Of a DNA stretch of 34,703 bases, positions 16,483-25,030 are shown one piece after another. Position numbers and translations under genes: made by a program. The DNA is taken from contig CAUZSH010000010.1 of the NCBI GenBank assembly GCA_963582935.1, positions 1 through 34,703 on the forward strand, written 5' to 3'. Source of the stretch: CAUZSH01 sp963582935. GTDB lineage: Bacteria > Pseudomonadota > Gammaproteobacteria > Francisellales > Francisellaceae. Every line of letters starts with the position of its first letter. Position 1 is the first letter of the stretch. Under the pieces are notes generated by a model. That model saw nothing but the letters and a program-made list of their open reading frames with translations. It made no database searches and had not been told where the DNA came from.

Positions 16483-17763
16483 ATGTTAAAGCTACAAGGC
16501 TGGAAAGGTTATGCATGGATTGTTATTCTATTAAGTGCCTTTTTATTATTCTATAAATATGTTATTCAAGTATACCCAGGGTTGATCACTGATGAGATTA
16601 TGGGTGTTTTTCACATTGATGCAGCAAATACTGGGAATTTAATCGCAGTTACCTTTTATTCTATCGTGGTGGTGCAGCTTTTTTCAGGGATCTTGGTCGA
16701 TCGTTTTGGTTATCGTATTGTTAGTACTTTTTCTTTAGTGATTGCGTCTCTTGGTTTGGTTCTTTTTGTACATGCGGATAACCTTTTAGAGGGCATGATT
16801 GCACGCTCAATGATGGGTGTCGGTGTCGCCTGTGCAACGGTGAGTTATGTTAAGGCCGTGAGCGAGTGGTTTCGACCCGAGCAGTTTGCTTTTGTGAATA
16901 GCTTCCTCGCAACGGCGGCGATGCTGGGTGCGATTGCAGGACAAGCGCCGTTATCTTATCTGTTTGGAAATATTGGTTGGCGAGATGGTTTGCTGGTCTG
17001 TGCTTGTATCGGACTTGTTGGTGCGGCTGTTTTTTGGACTTTTGTACGGGATAAAAAGCCAGATTTTGATGTCATGGGGAAAAACAAATCAACGTATGTC
17101 TCGCATAAGTTGACTTTTAAAGATTTATTATCGGTTATCACAAAGAAAGAAAACTTATTGTTAACATTTTATTCAGGATTGACCTTTACCCCAGTAGATG
17201 CTTTTGCTGGGCTTTGGGGAAATAATTATCTGAGGCAATTATATAATATAGACCATACGGCTGCTGCGAGCCTGATTTCTATGATCTTTGTGGGCATGGC
17301 GATTGGTGCTCCGATTATTGGTAAGATGTCAGAAATACGAAACTCACGTATTCCTTTAATGATTGGATTCCAAATTATGGCAATCATTTGCATTACCTTT
17401 GTGTTTTATGTTCCTGTTCCCTATTGGCTTTTAGGTATATTATTGTTTTTATTTGGTTTTTGCGTGAGTGCATTTATGTTGTCTTTTGCCGTGGGGCGTA
17501 TGATTAACCCAATTTGGGTTACCGCGTCGGTGGCAGCACTCATTAACACTGGTGAGCCTATTATGGGCGGGATATTTGATGCCGTTGTTGGTTGGTTCTT
17601 AGATATTCAGTGGGTGCCAGGGAATGTGACGGCAGAAGGTGTTAAACATTTTACAACGCATTCTTATCAAATGGCCTTTATGATTTTACCGCTTAGTATG
17701 GTGGTGGGGCTTGGTTTACTGCTGATGGTGAAGGAAAAGCCAATAGAGAAAGAGGTTTTCTAA
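16483..17763 (+). CDS. Major facilitator superfamily transporter
   Basis: Twelve-helix inner-membrane carrier of 426 residues. The loop between helices 2 and 3 has the MFS motif A form GILVDRFGYRIV. A central cytoplasmic loop (about residues 195-225, KKPDFDVMGKNKS) divides the two six-helix halves. The ATG at 16483 follows a good AGGGGA site. General resemblance to amino-acid or phagosomal-transporter-like MFS proteins of intracellular gammaproteobacteria is an impression only; the substrate is not known. It ends tail-to-tail with the EamA gene, the two stop codons overlapping at 17760-17763. Confidence 0.88.
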   Translation: MLKLQGWKGYAWIVILLSAFLLFYKYVIQVYPGLITDEIMGVFHIDAANTGNLIAVTFYSIVVVQLFSGILVDRFGYRIVSTFSLVIASLGLVLFVHADNLLEGMIARSMMGVGVACATVSYVKAVSEWFRPEQFAFVNSFLATAAMLGAIAGQAPLSYLFGNIGWRDGLLVCACIGLVGAAVFWTFVRDKKPDFDVMGKNKSTYVSHKLTFKDLLSVITKKENLLLTFYSGLTFTPVDAFAGLWGNNYLRQLYNIDHTAAASLISMIFVGMAIGAPIIGKMSEIRNSRIPLMIGFQIMAIICITFVFYVPVPYWLLGILLFLFGFCVSAFMLSFAVGRMINPIWVTASVAALINTGEPIMGGIFDAVVGWFLDIQWVPGNVTAEGVKHFTTHSYQMAFMILPLSMVVGLGLLLMVKEKPIEKEVF

Positions 17764-18623
17764 AAAAGTTCTACTATTAGGAAGCTCGCAATGACGAATG
17801 CGCCACCGATAACCGTGTGCAGGTAGATAGGTTCAGCATTAATAAGTCGCCCAAAAATAGTGGCAAATATTGGCTCAAAAGCATAAATGACGGCGACTTT
17901 GTTCATATTGATTTTCTTTTGATAGTTTGTTTGCATGACATAACAAAAAATGGTGGAAGCGGCACAAAAAACCAGTGCGATGATCACGATAGGACTGAGT
18001 GTAATAAAAGTCGTTTCAAAATATGAAGCGGTTAATGGAATAGGCACACCAAAGGCGATTTGTAGCAAAACAAGGAAGCGGGTGTTTTTCATATTAAGCC
18101 CATTTTTTTCCATCTTACGTGTTTCATAGCTCAGGTAAACAACGGATAAAGCATAGGCTGTGGCGCATCCAAAGGTCCAAAAATACCCAGGTGCTAAATG
18201 CGTAAATTTAGCACCTGAAAGGATAAAAATACCGAGTAAGCATAAAGCAGAGGCGATCACGCCATTTATTCTCAGGCGATCAAGACCAAATAAAGGAGAT
18301 AGAAAAGGAATAAGCACAACGCTAAATGCAGTGATAAAAGCAGATTCGCTTGAGCTGATAGTCACAAGTCCAATGGTTTGAAAAAGGTAGCTCGCCCCTT
18401 CAAGCATACCAAAAATGAAACCAATTTTTAAAATAAGTTTTTTATGTTCATACTTTTTTCCAATGACTAATGGAATGAAAAGAAGTGCTGATAAACCCAA
18501 TCGGATAGCCACAAATAATCCAGGGGAGATGTCTCCCGCGGATGCTCGGATTAACGGAAAGGTCATCCCCCAAAAGAAGGTAACGGCAAATAGGGCAAGG
18601 ACGGCTTTAGTTTCAATGCGCAT
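17760..18623 (-). CDS. EamA/DMT-family transporter
   Basis: Inner-membrane carrier of the drug/metabolite transporter superfamily (two EamA repeats). The 287 residues give about ten hydrophobic helices. Each half starts with the typical pattern: FFWGMTFPLIRASAGDISPGLFVAIRLGLSALLF in the first repeat (residues about 15-50) and FWTFGCATAYALSVVYLSYETRKM in the second, with YAFEPIFATIFGRLINAEPI in the last loop. These proteins export metabolites or amino acids; the substrate is not predictable. It overlaps the convergent MFS gene by four bases at the stop codons. The ribosome-binding site is weak. Confidence 0.87.
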   Translation of the reverse strand: MRIETKAVLALFAVTFFWGMTFPLIRASAGDISPGLFVAIRLGLSALLFIPLVIGKKYEHKKLILKIGFIFGMLEGASYLFQTIGLVTISSSESAFITAFSVVLIPFLSPLFGLDRLRINGVIASALCLLGIFILSGAKFTHLAPGYFWTFGCATAYALSVVYLSYETRKMEKNGLNMKNTRFLVLLQIAFGVPIPLTASYFETTFITLSPIVIIALVFCAASTIFCYVMQTNYQKKINMNKVAVIYAFEPIFATIFGRLINAEPIYLHTVIGGAFVIASFLIVELF

Positions 18624-18685
18624 GGGAGTGATTCAATTAAATTCAAGGATATTGAAGTATAGGGCGATGTTAATAGGATGTCATC

Positions 18686-19435
18686 TCAAAAGTTGTTTAT
18701 CTGAAATACCTCATAGCGAGGAGTATTATTCTGAAGGTTTAAAACAGAGTAATACTGTTCATTAGTAGGCTTTACTGTTTCTAATGACTTATATTGTACA
18801 AAACAAGAGGGTACTGTAATAATTTTAGTTCCGAAGTATTCTTGCTGGGTATGCTTATGTGTATGACCTGATAATATAAACCTAATACGATTAGGGTTAT
18901 CTCTCACCAGTTTTACTAATATATCTGAATTTTGTAGTGAGAAAGCATCTATGCTGCCACCAACGAGTAATATGTGGTGGTGTAAAAGCAAAATAATATC
19001 CTTTGATGATGACCTGATTTTTTTGTTGATCAAATCAAAAGAGTTATTGTTCAATATGCCATCTATTTGGTTTGGAATTCGCGTAGGTAAAAATATAAAG
19101 TTTATATCTTCAATTAGAATCGTTTCGTTTTCAGAAAGGTGAATATAGGGTGAGGATGTTAGCACTTGTCGTAAGTTATCAGGGTGATCATGGTTACCAC
19201 AAATTAGATAAACATTTTTTCTTGGAAAATATTGCTCTAACAGTGTTACTAAAATCTGATAATCTTCTCGAAGCCCATCTTGGCTAAGATCGCCCAATAT
19301 AAAGATCGCTTCAAAATGAGTATTTTTTTGTGTGCTTATATATCGAAGCGCATTCTCAAAAACCTGGTAGGGGTGTAAGCCGTATCTCTCATTTTTAGAG
19401 AGATGGGGGTCTGAAAGGATTAAAACCGATGTCAT
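18686..19435 (-). CDS. Metallophosphoesterase, CpdA-like (possible cAMP phosphodiesterase)
   Basis: Binuclear-metal phosphoesterase of 249 residues. All family metal-ligand motifs are present: DPH (residues 9-11), GDLSQDG (48-54), GNHDH (80-84), LLHHHILL and SGHTHKH. The pattern and length fit the class III cyclic-AMP phosphodiesterases (CpdA/Icc), but other phosphoesterases share it. The start is ATG at 19435, which overlaps the acs stop codon by one base (TGATG), so it is translationally coupled to acs; the TTG one codon upstream is less likely. A cAMP-lowering enzyme in the acs transcript would make regulatory sense, since acs is cAMP-CRP controlled in E. coli. That link is inference. Confidence 0.8.
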   Translation of the reverse strand: MTSVLILSDPHLSKNERYGLHPYQVFENALRYISTQKNTHFEAIFILGDLSQDGLREDYQILVTLLEQYFPRKNVYLICGNHDHPDNLRQVLTSSPYIHLSENETILIEDINFIFLPTRIPNQIDGILNNNSFDLINKKIRSSSKDIILLLHHHILLVGGSIDAFSLQNSDILVKLVRDNPNRIRFILSGHTHKHTQQEYFGTKIITVPSCFVQYKSLETVKPTNEQYYSVLNLQNNTPRYEVFQINNF

Positions 19436-21333
19436 CAACGGTAATCAATACGATTTTCAATCAAATCAGTCACGCAGCTATCGTCCGCAAGTGTGGAGGT
19501 ATCGCCAATTTGATGCTCCTCAAAGTGAGCAATTTTACGGAGTACCCGACGCATGATTTTGCCTGATCGTGTTTTAGGTAGAAGTGGTGCCCATTGGATA
19601 GCGGTAATGCTGGCGATTGGTCCATATGTTTTTCTTACCCAGGTAATGACGTCTTTTTTAAGATCATCACTTGGGGTATTCCCTTTGTTTAGAGAAATAA
19701 AAGCATAGATGGTTTCCCCTTTTATCTCATCGGGAATACCGACGATTGCCGCTTCTGCGATGCTATGATGTGAATCAATCGCACTCTCAATTTCAGCTGT
19801 GCCGATTCTATGTCCTGCAATACTAATGACATCATCCAAACGACCCGTAATCCAGTAGTCGCCATCTTCATCTCGAAAGGCGCCATCTGCAGGGAAATAG
19901 TAGCCAGGATAAGGCTTAAAATAAGCATCCATATAGCGGTCATGGTCGCCATAAATGGTGCGCATCATGCCGGGCCAAGGGTGTTTTATTGCCAATGCGC
20001 CATAGTCTTTTCGTTCAAGTGAGCCTAAGATTTCTTGAGCGGTATTTTTGTCTAAGATAGCCGCTGAAATACCAAGTAAGGAATGCATCGCAGAGCAAGG
20101 CTTTTGAGGGCTTGCCACACAAGGCGCGATCATAATTCCACCTGTTTCTGTCTGCCACCATGTATCCGTGATTGGGCAGTTTTGATTGCCTACTTCCTTG
20201 AAATACCATTCCCATGCTTCTTCATTAATCGGTTCGCCTACTGTACCCAGCACTCGTAGGCTTTTTCGTGAGGTATTTCCAAGTGCGGCATCTCCTTGTG
20301 CAATAAGCGCGCGAATAGCGGTCGGTGCGGTATAAAAAATAGAAACTTTGTGTTTATCAACCACCTCAAAGAAGCGCGATTGAGAAGGGTAATTGGGCAC
20401 CCCTTCATACATTAGAGTAGTGGTACCATTTGCTAAAGGACCATAAACTAAATAGGAATGTCCCGTAATCCAGCCCACATCAGCCGTACACCAATAGATG
20501 TCATTTTCTTGAAGATCAAAGACTTTTTCATGTGTTAATGAAGTATAGACAAGATAGCCACCGGTGGTGTGTACAACACCTTTTGGTTTTCCAGTCGATC
20601 CTGAAGTATAGAGAATGAATAATGGGTCTTCAGCATTCATTTCTTCAATAGGGCAGTCATCAGAAGCCTGGGCGATAGCCTCATTGAAACAAATGTCACG
20701 CCCAGCTTCCCAATGGGTATCATTTTTAGCATGTTTGATGACAAGCACTTTTTCCACACATGGGCATTGTGCAACGGCGGTATCGACGTTATTTTTAAGT
20801 GGAATGGCTTTGCCTCCACGGACCCCCCCGTCGGCGGTGATCACATATTTACATTGGGCATCTAAAATACGATCTTTAATAGAATCAGGTGAAAATCCAC
20901 CAAATACAACGGAATGCACGGCACCAATTCGAGCACAAGCCAACATGGCGATAGCCGCTTCTGCAATCATGGGCATGTAGATGCAAGCGATGTCCCCTTT
21001 TTTAATGCCCATTGATTTTAATACATTAGCAAACTTGCTAACACGTTTGTGCAACTCTCTATAGGTAATTGAAGTAGATTGGTTTGGATCATCGCTTTCC
21101 CAGATAATCGCCGTTTTGTCTGCGTTGGATTCTAAATGGCGATCAACACAGTTATAACAAACATTAAGAGACCCTTCTTCAAACCATTTTACATTCCCCT
21201 GTTCAAATGACCCAGAAGTGACGGTTTTCCAGGGCTTTATCCAGTCAATCCGTTTGGATTCTTCTGCCCAAAAGTCGATATTGTTTTCGATGGAGTTTTT
21301 ATATTCTGCTTGCCAGTTTCCGTATATCATCAT
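19435..21333 (-). CDS. acs: Acetyl-coenzyme A synthetase
   Basis: AMP-forming acetate-CoA ligase, converting acetate, ATP and CoA to acetyl-CoA in the cytosol. The 632 residues are close to the usual 640-655. Visible motifs are the N-terminal WKTVTSGSF and VKWFEEGSLNVCYNCVDRHL, the phosphate-binding loop LYTSGSTGKPKGVVHTTGGY, the TDTWWQTETGG block, and PKTRSGKIMRR near the end with the acetylation-controlled Lys at residue 592. Two adjacent ATGs could start it. It is the first gene of a two-gene unit with the metallophosphoesterase. Confidence 0.95.
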   Translation of the reverse strand: MMIYGNWQAEYKNSIENNIDFWAEESKRIDWIKPWKTVTSGSFEQGNVKWFEEGSLNVCYNCVDRHLESNADKTAIIWESDDPNQSTSITYRELHKRVSKFANVLKSMGIKKGDIACIYMPMIAEAAIAMLACARIGAVHSVVFGGFSPDSIKDRILDAQCKYVITADGGVRGGKAIPLKNNVDTAVAQCPCVEKVLVIKHAKNDTHWEAGRDICFNEAIAQASDDCPIEEMNAEDPLFILYTSGSTGKPKGVVHTTGGYLVYTSLTHEKVFDLQENDIYWCTADVGWITGHSYLVYGPLANGTTTLMYEGVPNYPSQSRFFEVVDKHKVSIFYTAPTAIRALIAQGDAALGNTSRKSLRVLGTVGEPINEEAWEWYFKEVGNQNCPITDTWWQTETGGIMIAPCVASPQKPCSAMHSLLGISAAILDKNTAQEILGSLERKDYGALAIKHPWPGMMRTIYGDHDRYMDAYFKPYPGYYFPADGAFRDEDGDYWITGRLDDVISIAGHRIGTAEIESAIDSHHSIAEAAIVGIPDEIKGETIYAFISLNKGNTPSDDLKKDVITWVRKTYGPIASITAIQWAPLLPKTRSGKIMRRVLRKIAHFEEHQIGDTSTLADDSCVTDLIENRIDYR

Positions 21334-21484
21334 GAAGTCCAGTGTCTATTTATATATAAAAAAATGTATTCGTTATCAAAGCTTATTTTTGCTTAATAAT
21401 CAAGTGGGCGTAGTTTGATATAATGTTTTCAGATAAACAAGACTCATTGTTGCTGGAGAACGCTGGGGGTTAATTCGCAGGAGA

Positions 21485-22642
21485 TTAAAAGGTATTTACC
21501 GTTTTCATAATCGCCTTATCCAATGCTGAAATAATTTCATCACAATCTTCAATGCCCACAGATAGGCGAATCAAGTCAGGTGAAAAGCTTTTAGCAGAAT
21601 AAGGGCATTTAAACACGGAATAATGAGACATCAATGATGGTAAGCTAATGCTAGAAGAAAGGCTGCCAAAGCTCCCAGTTACCTTGAAAAAGTCGCTGGC
21701 ATTTTTAATGAATGCCTTGGAAAACTCAACTGAATGGGTGGTAAATGAAATCAATGCACCATACCCCGAGGCTTGGGAATTATGTAAATCGTGTTGTGGG
21801 TGGGAGGTTAATCCAAGATAATACACCTCAGGAATGGAGGGGTTAGATTCTAGGTATTTTGCAACCTCCAGAGCATTAGATTGTTGTTGTTTTATTCTTA
21901 AGCCTAGCGTTTTGATGCTGCGGTGTAAGAGCCAGCTATCATAAGGCGAAAGCGCATTACCTTGTGCATAAATTAACGTTTTTATCTTTAATTCGTTCTC
22001 TTTTGTGGCGACACTGATGACGCCAGCTGTCACGTCACCATGACCGCATAGGTATTTGGTGGCAGATTGAATGGCAAAATCAACACCAAGGTCCAAAGGT
22101 TGTTGGAAGTAGCTTGAAATGACAGAATTATCTAGTGCCGTTAAAATACCATGATTCTTCGCAACCTCTACCACCGCTCGAATATCGCAAATATGCTGTG
22201 AAGGGTTGCTAGGGGATTCCATGAAAATAAGCTTTGTGGCAGGCGTGATTGCTCGTTTGAGCTGCGCTATGTTTCGCATATCCACTTGCTTAATGGAGAT
22301 GCCATTCGGCTCAGAGATGCTTCTTAATAGATGGTAAGTGCCACCATAAACATTGTGGTTGAAAATAATTTCATCGCCTGCTTGTAGTAAAGAGACAACT
22401 GTATTGATGGCAGAAATGCCGCTGGTTGATGCATGTGCATAAAGTGCATGATCTAGCTTTTTGAGTTGGGTTTGTAAAACCGTGCGGGTTGGGTTTTCAA
22501 ATCGGCTATAAAAATATTCTTGGTTAAAACCTTGGTCAAGATCAATTTTATAGCCCGAAGTTTGATAAAGAGGGAGTGTGTCGGAAGAAAATGGGTCTTT
22601 AGGTGCATTTGCTAAATGTAGAATTTGGGTATCAATGCTCAT
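21485..22642 (-). CDS. Trans-sulfuration family PLP-dependent enzyme
   Basis: Cys/Met-metabolism PLP enzyme of 385 residues (cystathionine gamma-synthase, beta-lyase or methionine gamma-lyase group). Motifs: YSRFENPTR (phosphate-binding Tyr and Arg at residues 45-47), ESPSNPSQ, LDNSV with the Asp at 171 that binds the pyridine nitrogen, and SATKYLCGHGD with the PLP Lys at 196. The canonical DNT is DNS here. The C-terminal SFGSLSSSISLPSLMSH and LIRLSVGIEDCDEII complete the fold. Substrate preference in this family turns on a few residues and cannot be settled by eye. It is divergent from the phospholipid gene pgsA and 151 bases upstream of acs, so is probably separately transcribed. Confidence 0.88.
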   Translation of the reverse strand: MSIDTQILHLANAPKDPFSSDTLPLYQTSGYKIDLDQGFNQEYFYSRFENPTRTVLQTQLKKLDHALYAHASTSGISAINTVVSLLQAGDEIIFNHNVYGGTYHLLRSISEPNGISIKQVDMRNIAQLKRAITPATKLIFMESPSNPSQHICDIRAVVEVAKNHGILTALDNSVISSYFQQPLDLGVDFAIQSATKYLCGHGDVTAGVISVATKENELKIKTLIYAQGNALSPYDSWLLHRSIKTLGLRIKQQQSNALEVAKYLESNPSIPEVYYLGLTSHPQHDLHNSQASGYGALISFTTHSVEFSKAFIKNASDFFKVTGSFGSLSSSISLPSLMSHYSVFKCPYSAKSFSPDLIRLSVGIEDCDEIISALDKAIMKTVNTF

Positions 22643-22746
22643 GATGAATCTGCATAAATTATTTTATTTGATAGGTTAATTAAAACATGCTTAAAGCTCA
22701 ATAAATATGTGCCGTTGTGGTGTAAGTAGTTTAGGGTAGAGATTTA

Positions 22747-22775
22747 TTTAGTTTCGTTGAAAACCGTGCTATAGT
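22747..22775 (+). promoter_or_regulatory. Candidate promoter for pgsA-glpK
   Basis: TATAGT at 22770-22775 preceded by TGC makes an extended -10 element. A weak -35 (TTTAGT) lies 17 bases upstream. It sits 29 bases before the likely TTG start of pgsA. Prediction by eye. Confidence 0.4.
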
Positions 22776-22804
22776 TTTAAAAAAATGAATGCTTGGAGCT
22801 TGTT

Positions 22805-23371
22805 TTGAGCTGGAATATTCCGAATGCGTTAACCATGTTTAGAATTGCGTTAATCCCAATTTTTGTATTTTTCTTTTATATCCCTATTCCTGGGCATCAT
22901 CTGATTTCAGCGGCACTTTTTGCTTTGGCAGGTTTTACGGATTGGTTGGATGGATTTATTGCGCGTCGCTTTGAGCAAACGAGTAAGCTTGGCGCTTTTC
23001 TAGATCCTGTTGCCGATAAGTTAATGGTGGCGGTTACGTTGGTTGTTATTGTGAATGTATATCCATACTGGTGGGTGGCGATTCCAGCTGCCGTGATTAT
23101 TTCACGTGAAATTGTTGTTTCAGCATTAAGAGAGTGGATGGCTGAGCTTGGCCAGCGCGCCGTTGTGAAGGTCTCTATGGTGGGAAAAATAAAAACTACG
23201 TGCCAAATGGCTTCGCTGGTTGTGTTGTTGATTAAGCCGAACGAAATTACAAATTTTTGGGTTGTTGCGAGCTTTATTTTATTGTATATCGCTGTGATCT
23301 TAACGGTTTATTCCATGTGGCTGTATTTGGTTGCAGCCTACCATAGTCTTAAAGATGTTGATGGGATGTGA
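22805..23371 (+). CDS. pgsA: CDP-diacylglycerol-glycerol-3-phosphate 3-phosphatidyltransferase
   Basis: Makes phosphatidylglycerophosphate from CDP-diacylglycerol and glycerol-3-phosphate, the committed step to phosphatidylglycerol. About 188 residues with four or so membrane helices. The CDP-alcohol phosphotransferase signature DG-x2-AR-x8-G-x3-D-x3-D is seen as DGFIARRFEQTSKLGAFLDPVAD. The first possible start is TTG at 22793, but TTG at 22805 is preferred: GGAG at 22795-22798 lies six bases before it, and the protein then begins SWNIPNALTMFR like the E. coli enzyme. glpK follows after 23 bases. Not to be confused with the poly-gamma-glutamate gene of the same symbol. Confidence 0.93.
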   Translation: MSWNIPNALTMFRIALIPIFVFFFYIPIPGHHLISAALFALAGFTDWLDGFIARRFEQTSKLGAFLDPVADKLMVAVTLVVIVNVYPYWWVAIPAAVIISREIVVSALREWMAELGQRAVVKVSMVGKIKTTCQMASLVVLLIKPNEITNFWVVASFILLYIAVILTVYSMWLYLVAAYHSLKDVDGM

Positions 23372-23394
23372 TTAAAATTTAAAAGAGATCATCA

Positions 23395-24891
23395 ATGACA
23401 AAAAAATATATACTAACCATGGATCAAGGAACAACCAGCTCTCGGGCGATTATATTTGACCATGATGGAAAAGTTGTTGAGATTGCTCAAAGAGAATTCA
23501 AACAAATTTATCCAAAACCCGCTTGGGTTGAGCATGATGCAAATGAGATCTGGTATACACAAGCAGGTGTGGCAGCAGAGGTTATTTCTAAAGCAGGGAT
23601 TAATGGCACAAATATCGCGGCGATCGGCATTACCAATCAACGTGAAACCACCATTGTTTGGGATCGAAAAACAGGAAAGCCTGTCTATAATGCAATCGTA
23701 TGGCAAGATCGCCGTACTGCAAAATATTGTGATGAGCTAAAAGCCACAGGACTTGTGGATATGATACAAGAAAAAACAGGGCTAGTGATTGATGCTTATT
23801 TTTCAGCATCAAAAATTCGATGGATTTTAGAGAATGTTGAGGGCGCCCGTGAAAAAGCTGGGCGTGGTGAGCTTTGTTTCGGAACAGTAGATAGCTGGCT
23901 TATTTATAAATTTACCAACCACAAAGTACATGCCACGGACATTTCGAATGCCAGTCGTACCATGTTGTTGAATATAAACACCTGTCAATGGGATGACGAG
24001 CTTATTGAGTTGTTCAATATTCCAAAATCTATGCTGCCCGAAGTACGTTCTTCTAGTGAAATTTATTCACAAACTGCCACCACGCTATTTGCCAGCAAAA
24101 TTCCGATTGCAGGGGTAGCAGGTGATCAGCATGCGGCTTTATTTGGGCAGATGTGTGTAGATAAAGGTATGATCAAAACCACTTTTGGGACGGGTTGTTT
24201 TATGATGATGAATGTTGGCGATAAACCAATGACGTCTCATAATAAGTTGCTGTCTACGATTGCATGGAAAATCGGAGATAAGGTGACATACGCTTTGGAA
24301 GGTAGTGTGTTTATTGGTGGTGCGATTGTGCAATGGTTGCGTGATGAGCTGGAGTTTTTCAAAGATGCCAAAGAAAGCGAAGCTTTAGCAAAATCTGTAA
24401 AAGATAACGGTGGCGTTTATGTTGTGCCAGCTTTGGCGGGGTTAGGAGCGCCACATTGGGATCAATCTGCAAGAGGGACCATTGTGGGATTGACTCGAGG
24501 AAGTTCAAAAGCACATATTACCCGCGCAGCGTTAGAAAGTATTTGTTACCAAGTCAATGATCTGATGAAAGTAAAAGAGGCTGATACTGGGCTTATCGTC
24601 GCCGAAATGCGAGTGGATGGCGGTGCGGTGGCGAACAGTTTTCTGATGAAATTTCAAGCAGATATTTTGCAGCATACTAAGGTTGTTCGACCTGAAGTTC
24701 TGGAAACAACGGCTTTGGGTGCGGCTTATTTAGCAGGGCTTGCCGTTGGATTTTGGGATAATATTGATGAGCTGAAACAGAAATGGCGTTGTGAGCGTGC
24801 ATTTGAATCAGAAATGAGTGCGGAAGAAGCCCGCGCATTGACAAAAGGCTGGGAAAGAGCGCTGGAACGCTCTAAAGGTTGGGCGGAATAA
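23395..24891 (+). CDS. glpK: Glycerol kinase
   Basis: FGGY-family kinase that phosphorylates glycerol to sn-glycerol-3-phosphate in the cytosol. The 498 residues match the usual length. The N-terminal MDQGTTSSRAIIFD loop binds phosphate. GITNQRETTIVWDRKTG, VWQDRRTA, AGVAGDQHAALFGQ, TTFGTGCFMMMN and ALAGLGAPHWDQSARG are signature stretches of this family. The ATG start has an AAAGAGA ribosome-binding site. It is probably co-transcribed with pgsA, whose enzyme consumes its product. No GlpF or GlpD gene is adjacent. Confidence 0.95.
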   Translation: MTKKYILTMDQGTTSSRAIIFDHDGKVVEIAQREFKQIYPKPAWVEHDANEIWYTQAGVAAEVISKAGINGTNIAAIGITNQRETTIVWDRKTGKPVYNAIVWQDRRTAKYCDELKATGLVDMIQEKTGLVIDAYFSASKIRWILENVEGAREKAGRGELCFGTVDSWLIYKFTNHKVHATDISNASRTMLLNINTCQWDDELIELFNIPKSMLPEVRSSSEIYSQTATTLFASKIPIAGVAGDQHAALFGQMCVDKGMIKTTFGTGCFMMMNVGDKPMTSHNKLLSTIAWKIGDKVTYALEGSVFIGGAIVQWLRDELEFFKDAKESEALAKSVKDNGGVYVVPALAGLGAPHWDQSARGTIVGLTRGSSKAHITRAALESICYQVNDLMKVKEADTGLIVAEMRVDGGAVANSFLMKFQADILQHTKVVRPEVLETTALGAAYLAGLAVGFWDNIDELKQKWRCERAFESEMSAEEARALTKGWERALERSKGWAE

Positions 24892-24910
24892 GGCGTATTA
24901 CCCTCGAGAA

Positions 24911-24938
24911 GCAATTATCCGCGTCTAGCGGGAATTGC
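24911..24938 (+). terminator. Candidate hairpin after glpK
   Basis: GCAATT and CCGC at 24911-24922 pair with GCGG and AATTGC at 24928-24938 around a GTCTA loop, with a small asymmetric internal loop. It lies 20 bases beyond the glpK stop. No clear T-run follows, so termination is uncertain; it may instead be a leader hairpin of aspS. Confidence 0.4.
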
Positions 24939-25030
24939 AGGTATTTGGTTGCTAATAAGGCATGAATTCTATATCCTCATAGGGTTTGAAATATACTCAT
25001 AAGTGAGTTAACCGATAGGAAGAATTTATA

